From assembly GCF_037975245.1 (NCBI RefSeq), contig NC_092577.1:33128398-33192397 (forward strand): a DNA stretch of 64,000 bases, in the 5' to 3' direction. The position numbers and the translations under genes were made by a program. Below, piece after piece: positions 36,281-62,100 of the stretch. Each line of letters begins with the position of its first letter. Positions within the stretch are counted from its first letter, which is position 1. The notes under the pieces were generated by a model. It searched no databases and had not been told where the DNA came from. It saw nothing but the letters and a program-made list of their open reading frames with translations. Origin of the DNA: Apostichopus japonicus. Lineage: Eukaryota > Echinodermata > Holothuroidea > Aspidochirotida > Stichopodidae.

Positions 36281-39200
36281 ACACATACAACACGTCCAAT
36301 CATAAACGTACCTGTACTCAATTCGTTCGCCTCGATCGCTCCGGACTTGTCCTGATCGTAACGTTCAAAGACACCTTTCCACTGCTGTATGTAATTCCAC
36401 AAGGCACTGAATTCCTGGATGTTTATAGTACCGCTCTGGTCTCTATCAAATATCCCTAAAAGAGAAAAAACAAAAAGAAGTAAAGATCATTGAAACACTA
36501 GTGAACCGTTGTCTCTTTCTTCTTACTTTACTTAGAAATGACCACTTGAATCTCAAAAGCTCATCCAGGCCACATTAAATCTCTATATTGGCTTTGTTAA
36601 TGCCATTGATGAGCCTAGGGTAAAAAATATATAACAGAACTTTGCAAAAATTGCGGTATAGGCTCCAGTTTTCGTATGCTGCAGTGTGTTAGGATAATAG
36701 TTTTTGTCCCCGAGGAAGAAAATAAATCACGGATATTCCGCGAATTCGTGGAAAAGCTCATGCCTGAAATGACATGATATTACATATTATATACAGTATA
36801 ATTTTTCATCATAATATAAGAGCATTTCTTTTCCCTTCAAAACTGAACTAGGTACTAGTTAACCTCGACGCTAAATTGGTGACAATAATAGCATTTGGTC
36901 CTGATTCTACTACAGTATGCAAGAAATTGCACTTTAATACTGTAAGGACTGTTCGATATAACATTGATTTTACAAATCAGGTGGATCTAGGCCACTGTCG
37001 AATTGATCTTTGTATTGGAGAACCTTCAACGATTTGAAGAGAAACAAAATTATGATAAAAAAAACAGCAAATTAATGGAACAGCATATCTGTCAACTAGA
37101 AACTCAAACTGAAACACAGACTATTGCTATCAATCCAGGTGTCTGTTGATAAACTGACACAGGGATATCATTCCAGTTCCAGGAATAACTTTTGATTACA
37201 TACAACATGAACCATAAGATGGAAAAACTCTTACCAAATTGACACACCTGAAACAGAAGAATACCAATGTTTTGAGAACCAAACGATTCTTGCAATTCAA
37301 ATATTTTAAGTCAGAATTTCTCAAAACAAAATGTAATTATGCTAGATGCAACCACTATTCCTGAGTTGCTATAAAGCAACAGGTGTTTAAATTTTTTGGA
37401 CTTTCTAGAACAGCCAAAGGTTTGGCAATGAGGGGAGAGGAGTTCTTTGCACCTGTGAGAGGGGGTGATGTATTCATTTCGCTGCCAGTGCAGAGGGCCG
37501 ACGAGAAGAGGAATCACTAAGACTTCCCAAATGGGGGACCCAGACAGAACTGCCCCACTAGGCCCGATCTGGTTCTCAAATCTCCTGTTCCAGTGGTTTC
37601 ATGGTTTTAACCATATAGTGAGGCTGTGATAACCCGATAGGACATCGACCCTGTTCCTATACTTGCAACTCGGTCAATATCGAATAGAATAGAATAGTGT
37701 ACTTTGTATTGCGCCGGTGTCCGCCCAAAGACGCTCATGGCGCAGTGCCTATAACCAACCGTCTATTATCATTCCATAACCGTTCTCAAGTCACTGTGGA
37801 CTACACACGATGAGCTGCCACAAAGGGGGCTAAATCATATTTCATAAATCATATAGATCAGACACATATTCCCCCACTCCATACTTATATGCTGAGCACC
37901 AAGCAAGATGGCAGTAGGTCCCATTTTTAAAGTCTTTGGGTATGACTCGGCCCTGAGTCGAACCCCGAACCTTCCGACTAATAAGCGGATGCTCTAACCG
38001 CTAGGCTAACCAGTCGGCATGAAATTCCTCGGCGAATATCGAAGTACTCACCGATCATGAGTCTACAGGTCTCAGCATTAAAATGTGACCAATTTGAGTT
38101 GGTGAGTGCCTGCTGTAATTCTGTTGCAGTAATCTGACCGGATTTGTCCTGATCGACAGAAACAAACCAGGAGTAGATATTGGGATCGACACCCGGTGGT
38201 GGGCCGGCTATAAACAAATAAAGAGAACAAGGAAAGACCAAAAAGATTAATATTAATTTATCAGTTTGATATGATCAAAGAAAATTACAAGTATGAGGCA
38301 CCGTCATCTACGATATAGATTTTGTTCCATATATTCCAAGATACAGTTGTTTGAAAGTACATCATTTCTGTACGGAGACACTGATGACATAGGCAGACGA
38401 CCTCATCGGGTGGAATGTGACGTTGTGAGGACAAACTGGCTGCCGGGTGAAGCATATCGGGCCAAGTGAACGGATGAGAGTAAACTATACTAGATAACTG
38501 CATTTAGTATGGGTGTCACTTAAACTATGTAACATTCAACAAAGGAGAAGGAACCAGAATGCAAAAATGCATTGTGGTTTCGATGATGTAACATGAGCAG
38601 TTTTCTTCGTGAATCTGACGAAATGTATAGTGAGGGTGTACATGTTTACAAGGGTTTCAAGATTTGACCTCTGATGACCCCTAATGACCTTTGCCCTCCA
38701 CCACAAACAGTAGGGTTCTTTTACACAATGTGGTACTCCTTCACACCAAATATGAGGTCTGCCCATGATTCCCTTCTTGAGATATCGTGAAGAAAGGGGG
38801 TACCCCGCAACCTAACTTAGAGGCCTATAAATATGAAAGCAAATTTAGCTGATATTACAGTAGAAGCCTATAAAGTTTTCACTACAATATTACAGAAGAT
38901 ATTTGTATTCCATTCAATGAGTTTAACGTTCATCCTTAAGCCCATATTTAAATTTGGTTGTGATAAATAATATTCAAAGGGGAGAGACACTTTGGTTATA
39001 TAATTTGGACTTGATGTAGAACACCAGTGACCTCAGGATTACTACAAGTCAGGAGTACATCCAGGATTTATAACGGAGGTGCTGTAGCCCTGGGTTTGTT
39101 GAGGACAATTTCCATGAGGGGGGGGGGGGGGCTTGGGGATCTGAGGTTCCTCCACGAGAAGAATATAAATGTTAGACAACAAGTAGTGCATTCTGAGGCA

Positions 39201-40683
39201 TTCTTAGGTTTTAAATTAGGTCCATAATTAGAACTTTACGCAAGGATGTGCTACACAACCTCGCAAGTTCAATTTTGAATATTTGTGTGATGTTGTAAAG
39301 GGGTTGTGTACAACCCCACACCCTATGGATCTGCATGTGCAAAGTCAGTCCTCTGTGGAATGGTGGGGAAAGGGGAGGGTGGGAAGGATGTGTGCCGGTC
39401 CAAACCACCATATGCACATTAATTAAAACCAAGGATCAATTTCCCACCTCCATTCCATACAACCGAGAATTCATGTAAGGAGAAATTTCAATCTTAGTGA
39501 CAAGGCTTCTTCGAAAAATAATCTAAAAACCTCATGGGAAATGTATGAACCGATCGCCTGTATTTACATTAATGCGGAAGAATGTTTTGCGCTTCTTTTG
39601 CGTGGGACCATAGTTAGGAAAGTCCCAAAGGGTTATTCTGGCAGTGATGTGCTATCAGGGCTTTTCATCTTCATCAGGAGTGAGGCAGAGCCTCTTATTT
39701 GCAAACCTGCTTCAGAAAATTGCTATCCTGGACAGAGCCTAACTTACCGGCAGGAGGTTGTTGGCCATATCCTGGTGCGCCATAGGGTTGCTGCTGTTGC
39801 CCTCCATATGGAGCTGCACCATAAGGTTGCCCTGCTGGTGCCCCATAAGGTGCCCGTTGAGGTGGAGGTGCACCATAACCTGCTTGACCTTGTGGTGGTG
39901 CACCATAACCTCCTTGTCCTTGTGGTGGTGCACCGTAACGCGGCTGGTATCCTCCTGGTGGCTAAAGGAGATAAATGAAGTGACTTTCTGTCAAAACATC
40001 CATAACACACAATTGGACACTCCTTCACCTTTAAAAGAACTCATTTCATTGTTTAAAAGCAAACAATCCAAGTAAATTGAAGGCAAACACTTGCTATTGT
40101 TTCGAATTAATCTAAATATATGTACTGCATGATTTCGTTAAATGTTCTTTGTTACTTGGCATAAGTCGCTTCCTTTGCTATTTAGGTTCCATTTCATAAA
40201 CACAGAGTTCGGATACCCTGTGCAAACACTACAGATACCGCAATGAAACAATGAGTTAATACACAATGTGTTAGACTTGTCCATGAAAATTGCACCATGA
40301 TTTACGAAATCAGGCAAATACTTGAAAGAACAAAAACGCATGCCATTAGTCTACCGTACTACATAATTAGGCTAGTGTTATGTATTACTAATTACTACTA
40401 CTAGTACTAGCAAAGGCTAGGATAACTCACTAATTTAACCTTATCTTAGTCCGGCTGAAGGGTAGGCTATGCAATATTGTACACATACTGAGAACGTGTT
40501 TATGCACTTGGCTGTGATGTTGACGAATCAGCGACAGCAATTAAATCCATTTTCTGTACTGTTTCGCTGAACTGGAATTACTCGAAACTCAACTACGAAT
40601 TGAGCCTAACCGACTTCGTAGAGTAAACTACACATGTGTACAGTGCTGTACGTACCCTAGCGCATACTTACTTGATAAGCCAT
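34746..40683 (-). CDS. PEF1: Peflin, penta-EF-hand protein
   Basis: Five minus-strand exons join in frame: 40672-40683, 39748-39961, 38052-38207, 36312-36455 and 34746-34972, giving 250 residues. Exon 1 is only MAYQ (donor CAA|GTAAGT). Exon 2 encodes a Gly/Pro/Gln/Tyr-rich tail with GYGAPPQGQ-type repeats, as in peflin. The PEF domain begins GVDPNIYSWF; EF1 (94-105), EF2 (131-142) and EF3 (161-172) have canonical DxDxSG loops ending in Glu. EF4 (YDIAARRSLKLDDF) is degenerate and EF5 (near the C-terminus, DTNMNGTITISYEDF) is the dimerisation hand in this family. Peflin is a cytosolic Ca2+ sensor that dimerises with ALG-2/PDCD6 and acts in ER-to-Golgi COPII transport; that role is family knowledge. 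Introns carry a LINE fragment and a SINE. It lies head to head with EPHX1, 2.05 kb apart. Confidence 0.93.
34973..35874. other. PEF1 intron 4, 3' part
   Basis: Intronic sequence between the last two peflin exons. Open frames here (35358-35657 and 34876-35376, minus) read through intron DNA and have no domain. Confidence 0.6.
35875..36277 (+). mobile_element. LINE 3' fragment in PEF1 intron 4
   Basis: A plus-strand frame encodes the post-RT tail of a CR1/L2-type LINE: TYKARNGLAPAYLQELL, RPSRALRSS, then CFARSAPQLWNSLPLHLK. A 3' UTR containing AAAGCGCTTTATAAATTC follows and ends in a (TTA)n tail (about 36244-36277). It is 5'-truncated, antisense to PEF1, and ends 35 bp before exon 4. The frame is open over the fragment, so the insertion is fairly young. 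Confidence 0.88.
37680..38019 (-). repeat. Second SINE type, in PEF1 intron 3
   Basis: On the minus strand the tRNA-like head has TAGCCTAGCGGTTAGAGC (A-box) and GGTTCGGGGTTCGACTC (B-box). A ~250-bp body unlike the SINE at 33725 follows, ending GAGCGTCTTTGGGCGG, ACCGGCGCAATACAAAG and a TATTC-repeat tail. It lies 32 bp downstream of the exon 3 donor, in the sense orientation of PEF1. Confidence 0.75.
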
Positions 40684-41253
40684 CTAGCTAGAGGGTGTGG
40701 ATGAAGGTTTCAACTAGGATATCTCACGAAAGAGCAAACCTGCAATAGTAATTTCAAACAAAATATAGCCGGTGTAAATTTTAATTGAATGCAGAACTCG
40801 ATAAGATTGAAACAGGAAAAGTTTAAGTGGATCAATCGTTGCGTAGCATAACTTGGTTAATGATTCACCCCGTTTGACGTAAACGTAACTGCTGATAATA
40901 GTTAGGTAGCACAGCATAACTACAGTCTTCATTAGGCTCCACTTTCTTACTTGGTTGTTTAGTTTTGTTTCGACACACACACACCTTTTTTTTACCAATT
41001 GTTAGAAACTCACCTCGTTCACATTCTCTTTTCATAATAAAACCTTTTTTTGTTAGCTGAATGTTTAAAATATATTCTATGCTATGTAAAATAGTTTATG
41101 CATTGAATCCCGGCGATAGCAAGCCGATATGTATATAATTCAGTAATTGAATTATCAACTCACGGTGTTGAATTTAAATTGATCTAGCAGCGCTGACATA
41201 TCAATTTACAAGGAAGTATTATTATACCGTTAATATTGTGAGCTGCACAATTA

Positions 41254-41377
41254 TGTGTATGTATGTATGTATGTATGTATGTATATGTGATCTTCCCGCA
41301 AGCAGGAACTCGCGAAAGAAGCCATGGAGGCTTATAGACTCGCAAGCTGACCGAAGCCAATCTCTCGGCACACATCC
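41254..41377 (-). repeat. SINE, 5'-truncated copy
   Basis: Body and TATG/CATA tail of the SINE at 1041 (shared GCAAGCAGGAACTCGCGAAA on the plus strand), but the tRNA-like head is absent, as with incomplete reverse transcription. Confidence 0.82.
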
Positions 41378-42314
41378 AATTAGGACTACAACTCCAGCAA
41401 GTTTCCTTGTAAATTTATGGAAGCGCCCGCCCCCTCCCTTCAATATACGCGCCTTTATAAACTGCTGCACCGTTTGACATATTTGGATCCGACTAAGAAA
41501 TGGACATGTATTTTAACGCGTTATGCTAATTACTTATGATCGTTTTGAGTTGTTGGTTTTCATACTGTAGTTTTATCCAGCTGATATTGGATTGGAAGTT
41601 TAAAGTATTAGACACAATGGGGGGAAATGGGGATTCATTATAATGGAAATCGATGTATATTTCAAGCAGGCTCGAATAGACAGAAGGATTTGATGTACAG
41701 AATGCACAGAGGGACGGTACATCTTGGCTGGATGATTTGAGGTGACTTTGCGGTTTGCTTCGGTCCTCTTATCAAAGTCACGTATCACGTGACTGTCCTT
41801 CGAACCCCCCCCCCCACTCCACCCTCCACTGCCCAAGCAGATGCCTTGTTCGCCGCCTCTGTGTACATGAACCAAGCGCACAGCCATATTACTTTATCTA
41901 AAACGTTCCCGTATACATGAACGTCATTTTAAGTTAAATATTGGCGACATTACATACTGGTTTTCAATTACCCGTCCAAGTATACTTAAAGTTAACACAA
42001 TTCCATTAGTTTCATATAAATTGTACAACATTGCTGGAGCAACGCGTTACCACCGAAGGCAACTTAGATATTTAATCTTCTCCGTCGGGTTGAATGTATA
42101 GGCTACAGGCATGTATGCATAGGTTATATCAAAACTATAAGTATATAGTACACAGGAATAAAACATGGAAGGCCCACGTGATCGGTGATTATGATCCAAC
42201 GGTCGAATGCAACGTACGTACAACCAATTGTAACTTGCAGCACAGTTATATATAAGCAAACAAGTTCAATGTATGTATTGAATCAACAACAAACCTATCT
42301 GTCTGTAGGCTACC

Positions 42315-42324
42315 TATATAAGAG
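42315..42324 (+). promoter_or_regulatory. EPHX1: Possible TATA box of EPHX1
   Basis: TATATAAGAG about 410 bp upstream of the EPHX1 ATG. A motif match only; TA-rich words are common in this DNA. Confidence 0.2.
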
Positions 42325-42733
42325 TACACGTAAATTAACAAGTTAGATTTTCATCATCGTTATCGATATAACCTTATCGATTTAAGGTGAAGTTTGAACC
42401 CATCGACCAGCTAGGCACAGCTTCGAACACTCTTATAATGTCACCCATGTAATTATTTACGTTTACCGGGTGATTACAGATTAAATTTCTCGATATACTA
42501 TTTCAGCAAGGTCTAATAGTTATTACTAATAGGAGTAACGTTTGGCATTTGGTGACCCTTCAATTTGCCGTTAGTTAAACTTTTAGCTATTAGCATATTG
42601 CATATTTTCTATATCGGTCACTAATTGTGTGTTTGTTAACGAAAGTTAAGCAATATAGTTCATCGTGCACCCAACAATTCAATTGGAAAGGCATTAACCT
42701 TTGTCTCTATACTACCGACAACAGATATTAAAG

Positions 42734-55863
<13,130 letters not shown>

Positions 55864-55953
55864 ATCATGGATGTAATCGAGTCTCGACTTTTGGGTCTAC
55901 CTTACAACTCTTTCTCATTTATTTTAGAAATCCATCACGATATCTGTAAATAC

Positions 55954-56094
55954 CCGATACTCATGGCTGGTGCAGCAACCACTGTTCATGTCTCACAACC
56001 ATGCATCAGTAATTACTACTTTGTTTTCGTAACACGGTAACATGTGTTACAGGACATGAACAGTAGTAACTGTACAACTTGCTATGAGTATCGG
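55954..56094 (+). repeat. Imperfect hairpin in the EPHX1 3' UTR
   Basis: CCGATACTCATGGC...ACTGTTCATGTC pairs with GGACATGAACAGT...GCTATGAGTATCGG, about 40 bp arms with mismatches around a ~60-bp loop. It lies between the stop codon and the AATAAA, so it would be in the mature mRNA. Confidence 0.7.
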
Positions 56095-56157
56095 CTGCTG
56101 TGAACACTGCATAATGTTTCAAGTGGGAGTTGCCTTAAGTCTATATTATGAATTGAC

Positions 56158-56163
56158 AAATAA
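56158..56163 (+). terminator. EPHX1: Polyadenylation signal of EPHX1
   Basis: AATAAA 295 bp after the stop codon, the first canonical hexamer in the 3' flank. Confidence 0.5.
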
Positions 56164-57369
56164 ACATTTGACTATTTGTTACACAACCATACTGTTCAAA
56201 TATATGTTTTATATCTTTAACCAATGCTGATCCACTACATGGATTCAATCATATTTCTAATATAATAATATAATCAACAAATTCTGAAAATGGCTCTTTT
56301 TGTGTTATTTGCGAATATTGTTTCAATTTTGTCTGAATTATAGCCATGTCTTTATATATGTAATAAGGTATCATGTAATTAACAATTTCATGCAAAAAAA
56401 AAATTCTCGTGACAGGTCTTGGTATTTTCTGTAAGTAACATTATCACTAAACGTTTTGAAGACTTTAATATAACATTATAAAATTCTGTCTTTCTTGTGA
56501 CTCATAATTTCGTGTTTTAGCAATGTTTCCAAATACCATTATCAAACCATTATATAATACGTGATACTCAAATATTTAATTGAAAGGTGATAAAACATTT
56601 TTCCTGCTACCCTTGCGGCTCAACATTTCACATTTTCCAGGTGTCACAAATAACATTATCCAAACATATAAAAACTTAGAAAGTGTTTGCTGATTTTACT
56701 ATTACACTTTGATAAAACTTATATAGCGCTCCAATATCTCTGTAACGTATGCAAATAATATTACCATAACAAATTTCATTTTTTTTCAAAAGACATTACC
56801 CTTCGTTTCTCGCGACTCAAAAATGATTAGATTAACGACATTGTGCTCGATCTCTCATATCTCGTTCGATCCAAGTAGGGATTAATTGCGACGATTTGAG
56901 TCACTCCATGCTAGGCACTCTCACGCAGGATAAATTAATTTACTTTAAAGAAGCCTTTCCAGACATGTCTATCTCGTTCGATTAGGATGTATCTCTCAAA
57001 ATCCATTGTACAATCTAAAGATGGGGATTGATCATATTTGGCATAAAACTGTGAAAAAAATGCTGCTTTAATCACTGAAATATGGTTATGGAAATAAGTT
57101 GATGTTGCGACAATCATCTTTTCCAGTGCTGTTTTGACCCCATTGCAACAGAGCAACCACTATCATAGCATAATAGATCAAAATAGTAAATATGCCCTTT
57201 GATCTGCTAGGATGTGAACAAGCTTCAACAGACAGCATGTTATTGCAACAGGGAGATTAAACGTCAGTCTCACACCGTACTTGCTAAACCTGTTGCCTTA
57301 CTGTTGACTGTTGACTTCGGATTCATTTTAAATCCAAATATTTAGCCTGTCATATTGTAAGACTGGAGG
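56164..57369. other. Spacer between EPHX1 and the intronless RING gene
   Basis: AT-rich DNA without a recognisable feature. The promoter or 5' UTR of the gene at 57370 should be at its end. Confidence 0.55.
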
Positions 57370-59118
57370 ATGGATTTTAACGATTTGGTTGAGAATTTAC
57401 GTCCTGAGTGCAAAATTTGTTACGATAAGTACAGTGATGATGTTATGCCAAAGATGCTCCACTGTAGCCACAGTTTCTGCAAGGACTGTATCCAAAAGCT
57501 CGTCGACGTAGCTGTGCATAAAAATTCCAGTACAATCAGGTGCCCTTGCTGCCGTAAAAGAAACAAATTCCAGTCTAGTAAAGGAGTTGACTCTTTCAAG
57601 AATAATCTTGATCTGCGGAATGTTGCTGCCATGGTGCCAACGTCTTTGCTGCCAGACGGAGTCCTTAGTGACTCAGATTCACTCAATGAAGCTCCCTCTA
57701 AAGATGAAGCAGATGAATACGAATCTTTCAAAAAAGTAGGTCCTTGCCCAAAGCATGGTGCGGAAATGAATAGATACTGCACAACTTGTGCAAGTACGAT
57801 TTGCAACGAATGTGTTCTGGCCGAGCATTATGAGCACTCTGAGAGTATTACCAGCGTAACCGAATATGCACAAGATGTAAAAAAGGAAACGCTAGACCTA
57901 CTTGAACTAGCAAGAGACCTTCCTTTCATGAGGATAAAAGTTGCAGCGTACCGAACGACGAAGTTGGCACTCGCAAAAAAGGAGGATCTTCTGAAAGAGG
58001 TTGATCGTGTTGTGGAGTCGACGAAGGTGGACATAGACGGTGATTCACAAGCTTTAGATCAAGCAAAGGAAACGCTGGTAACACTGGGTAACGAGACTCT
58101 AGATAGCAAACGAGGGTCATTACAAAGCTTGAATGAAACAGAAGAGACAACCAGGTCGTTACTTGCAGTTGAGGAAGTCATACGAAAGATCAAAGATAAG
58201 ATCAAGGAACGGGAGGCTTCATCTTTCCTTGGTTTGGAGTTTGTGGGTATGAAACCGGATGGATCAGTGGGCGATTTTATCAAAGGCAAATTGAATATAC
58301 TTGGTCACGTTGTAGATCAAGAAAATGTCTTCTATGTAGCTGATAACAGGAAACACGACTACGTGGTTCTTGTTGGAGTAGCACATGTTGGTGATTCTAA
58401 GGTCTCAAAATGGATCATGTCATTTCGTACTGACGACAGATCTTCACCGGTAGTCTTTTCCAGTCAAATTCTTTATCACGACCAGCAAAGGCTTCTGTTA
58501 ATCGCTGTTGGACGGACACTTTACAAGATTAACGTGGCCCTTGGTAAGTGCATCGCAGAGAAAATCCAAGCTATTCATGTAAAAGAGGGTGTCATCTTAA
58601 TGGAAGATGCGTCTTCCATTAATGGTATCGACTGGTTTCCAGATGAGCATAAACCGTTAGCGATTCTCTCACTTAATACGGGGAAATCCCTTTATTTAAT
58701 AGACACAGTGACTAAGTCACTCGTAAAATCCATTAGCACATCCGTTACCCCATCTGTTCTCACCTGTCGCAAATCCGATAGAGGGAACTTCACAATCGTG
58801 CGCGACAACTCATCACTTTCGAAACTTGTCATCCTCAACAATAGCGGCAACGTGGAATATCGGATTATTCCATCCAGAGGACTCTCCGATTACATTCCCT
58901 GGGTCTCATGCTGGATCACTGCAAAGAGACCGTCAAAGGTTGCAGTGGTATGGTGTAAGTCCCACCAATGGAAAATTGCCATCCATGACGCCAAAGGAAA
59001 AGTGTTGAATGAATTACAGGAAAACGTTGAAGTTGCGATACCAGTAAGTATCGCTTATAACGAGCAGGATAACACCTTCATAGTAAGCTCGAATGAAGGA
59101 ACAAGCTACCAGAATTAG
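57370..59118 (+). CDS. RING/B-box/coiled-coil protein of TRIM type, intronless
   Basis: One open frame of 582 residues. The RING finger is C14-x2-C17, C32-x-H34, C37-x2-C40, C58-x2-C61. An acidic linker follows, then a B-box at about 126-160 (CPKH, CTTC, CNEC, HYEH), a coiled coil at about 165-290, and a C-terminal domain of about 290 residues with repeated beta-rich segments (VADNRKHDYVVLVG, LLLIAVGRTLYKI). This is the TRIM layout; such proteins are usually ubiquitin ligases, and some act in innate defence or as scaffolds, but here only the layout is evidence. It resembles the gene at 5040 in RING and C-terminal parts, yet that gene has an intron in the coiled-coil region and no B-box. The absence of introns could mean retroposition or intron loss; I see no poly-A tract or target duplication to prove the former. 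Confidence 0.9.
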   Translation: MDFNDLVENLRPECKICYDKYSDDVMPKMLHCSHSFCKDCIQKLVDVAVHKNSSTIRCPCCRKRNKFQSSKGVDSFKNNLDLRNVAAMVPTSLLPDGVLSDSDSLNEAPSKDEADEYESFKKVGPCPKHGAEMNRYCTTCASTICNECVLAEHYEHSESITSVTEYAQDVKKETLDLLELARDLPFMRIKVAAYRTTKLALAKKEDLLKEVDRVVESTKVDIDGDSQALDQAKETLVTLGNETLDSKRGSLQSLNETEETTRSLLAVEEVIRKIKDKIKEREASSFLGLEFVGMKPDGSVGDFIKGKLNILGHVVDQENVFYVADNRKHDYVVLVGVAHVGDSKVSKWIMSFRTDDRSSPVVFSSQILYHDQQRLLLIAVGRTLYKINVALGKCIAEKIQAIHVKEGVILMEDASSINGIDWFPDEHKPLAILSLNTGKSLYLIDTVTKSLVKSISTSVTPSVLTCRKSDRGNFTIVRDNSSLSKLVILNNSGNVEYRIIPSRGLSDYIPWVSCWITAKRPSKVAVVWCKSHQWKIAIHDAKGKVLNELQENVEVAIPVSIAYNEQDNTFIVSSNEGTSYQN

Positions 59119-62100
59119 GCATGGGAAGTGAACGGTTAAAGTAAATTTTAAACGATTGTAACAAATGAAACAGCACACTTTTAAATGGGTACACATTAAC
59201 ATGCAAGTATACACAATTTTCTAATATGTTTTCTTAAGACACCTAGTCTCTACTTTGATATTTTTCTTTATACAAGTTAACGTGATATAACACAACATGT
59301 CGTACCTACCACACAAGGCATTATTGACACCAGACAATACAAAACAAGGTTTGTACTTTAATGGCACTGAGTGCTGTGTTATTTATCAATCAACATTGCC
59401 TTGGTCTCAAAAAGGAGTTTAAGACAAATAGTTATACTTGTATTATGCCTATCTTACAGTTTTGACATCAGTTTTGCCATGCAAAACAGAGTGAACATTT
59501 GAACTAACCTTTTGCGTACTTGTGTTTTTAATGACTACATGTTCACCGACACGTACGTAACTAGGTTCGTTAATTTGATAATGTACATATCCTCGTTAAT
59601 GTAAGATTAACAGTGTACTATCCAGTTTACCTACTCATACTTGTAGCTAAAACAAACTATACATGCATACGCTATACTGCAGTTATTACTTCCATGAAAA
59701 AAACTGATCTCTTTTTATATAAACATAAAATGTAGAAATGATGTTAGTTACTTTAATATGATTATTATGAAATCATAGCAGTTTTGGCTCACATCTTCTT
59801 TTTTGTCCATTTAATTTTTTTTTATAGTATTGTCGAATGATATTTATTCATAGCTCGAACGGATAACTTACTTAACAAAGGATCGATTAAGACGCTGGAT
59901 AACATAATATGAAAATCGTATAAATATGATGACATCTTTACGTAAATAAGAAATTGCATTTGTTAAACGTATTACGTAAAGTATTATAGGAAATTGGGTG
60001 CATGAAATTTAGACTTTTGTAAATATTCTTCTGCTTCAAGCATTCATTTGAATCCTACAAAAAAAAAGGAATTTTTTCTTCAAGTTTCTTCTTAAAAATA
60101 TAATATTTTAGGTGAAAAAATCAGAAAGCTGTTGGGGTGATTTAGACACACTTTGTACCCGAAATAAATATCTTGCTTTGAATTTTTTCTATTTGACCAA
60201 GCACAAAATGTTTGTTCTCACAGGTGGAATAGGATGTTGCAGGACATAACAATCAAAACGGCATGCTGAAACCAGACCCTTGACCTCATACAAAATGCCA
60301 TGTGTGAAATTTCGTTATACATTTAGACAACTTCTTGAGTTAATACTCACTCACAGTTTGACTTGATAAGAATATAGAAAGTTCTTGCTACAACGGCTAT
60401 CGAACCGGTGACCGAAGGATTTAAATTCTTGTGCCGTCTAGTGAGTTACCAAAGTACCCATAATTCGGTGGCGATTCTTACATTATTGTCTTTGCTAATA
60501 TGCCAATACATTGTCCGAATGTTTTATTTTTTTTAAATAAGCATGATCATTATCTTTATAGTTCAAAACATCAATCAGATCAGAAATCAGTTTTCATTTA
60601 CTTCGTATTTATTAAGTAACCGTTTATGCCCATTTTTTTTATCATCTCCATGATAAACATGATTTAAAAAATTTAATGGTGCTTCCCCATTGCAAAAACG
60701 TAAATATAATAACTCAGCACATAACAATTTAACAACCATTTGTTAAAAGTTGACATCTGTTTACATATCAACTCTTGCAAGGTAGAATATACTTCCTTAT
60801 TGCTTTGTTTATCAAGGTTCTGTTGTAGCAATGCATACGAATGTCAAGGGACGGCATTCTCGACGGATGGAAGTAGGTCAAAGTTTGATTGGAGGATGCA
60901 AAATGTTACAAAATATTTCTATGTTAGTACACGTGTGTTCCCAGATTTGCGTATATGTTGCTTCAAAGTTTCTTCGTTAATATGATCTGGGTTTTATCAC
61001 CTTCAAGAAAGAGCTAAATTCAGTATGATACTAAGTATGCATTGTTGTGCTCCCTTAAACTGCTAAGTTATAATTTGATTGTTACGATACCTATATGATA
61101 TTTTTTAAAGAAAGAGGGAGGAAATGTTTACTCCAATATACGTATTGTAACCAAATTGACCAAACTTCCCCTCTCCTTTTTCTCATGGAAGTTCATTCCG
61201 TTTACCTTGTCTATCAGTTGATCTAAGTCGGAAATCCTTTGCAAAATTTATGGCCGAGGACCACCCTGACCCCCCCCCCCCCCCGACATTCGTACATGCA
61301 AGTCGGCTGTAACGACCCCAAGCCCAACCCACCGTCCTTTGAAAAAAAACTTAGAGTCGTCTCTCGAGTCCTCCCGTAAAGGTTCATGCATACCTAAATC
61401 GATCAGGGGAAATTTAGAAGTTGGCACCATATACATCTGAAGTCCCGTGAACATAGTTCACCGTCGAAGGTTCCACTACATTGGGTACAGGTCAATTTGA
61501 TTCAAAACGAGTTTCTAATCTACACACAGTTATGCTAGATCGACAGCGAAATATATCTCGCCTCTCTTGTGTTCGACAGAAGGCATTGACTGTTGCCGTC
61601 ATTGGTTAGCGAATCGTTCAAGAATATGAAATTTGGTATATTAATCTAGTAATAATAAAGGTAATGATTAAGGGAGGACACAGTGCCCCAGTCTTGTAAC
61701 ATGTGACGCTTTGTATAGGTAAAGCTTTGGCACTTATAGACCAGGGAAGGGGGCACGGCACCCATGCGTCCCGGTCTGTATGCGGGTCTGTGTTAATCAC
61801 ATTTGTTTGTCTCTCATTAACCAAGAATAATTTTCAAACTTTAAAATCTCTTACATAATTGTTCTGACTTCTGTGGAATTGAGCTGCATGCTACTGAGGG
61901 CATCCCGCGGGGAAAAAATAAGCGACAATGTTTCAAGTTTACACCAATCGATGACAATTTTGTACACAAATCGGTAAGATCAATGTGTGTTATTATCATA
62001 TTACCAATATCTGTGTCTCATAGGGAAGAAAATTATTTGATATCAGTCTGGTTATCTTTCAAGATGTCATTGTAAGGTTATGAGGCCCTTAAAATGCTCC

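Larger units (their letters stand above)
40684..42733. other. Shared 5' region of PEF1 (-) and EPHX1 (+)
   Basis: The 2.05 kb between the two divergent start codons holds a truncated SINE (41254-41377), a poly-C run at 41807-41815 and a possible TATA box at 42315. No gene is visible; both promoters and 5' UTRs should be here. Confidence 0.6.

Noticed and set aside
39541-39978. 145-residue Val/Leu/His-rich frame (+)
   Set aside because: It is the antisense of PEF1 exon 2, whose Gly/Pro/Gln-rich codons give an open complementary frame.
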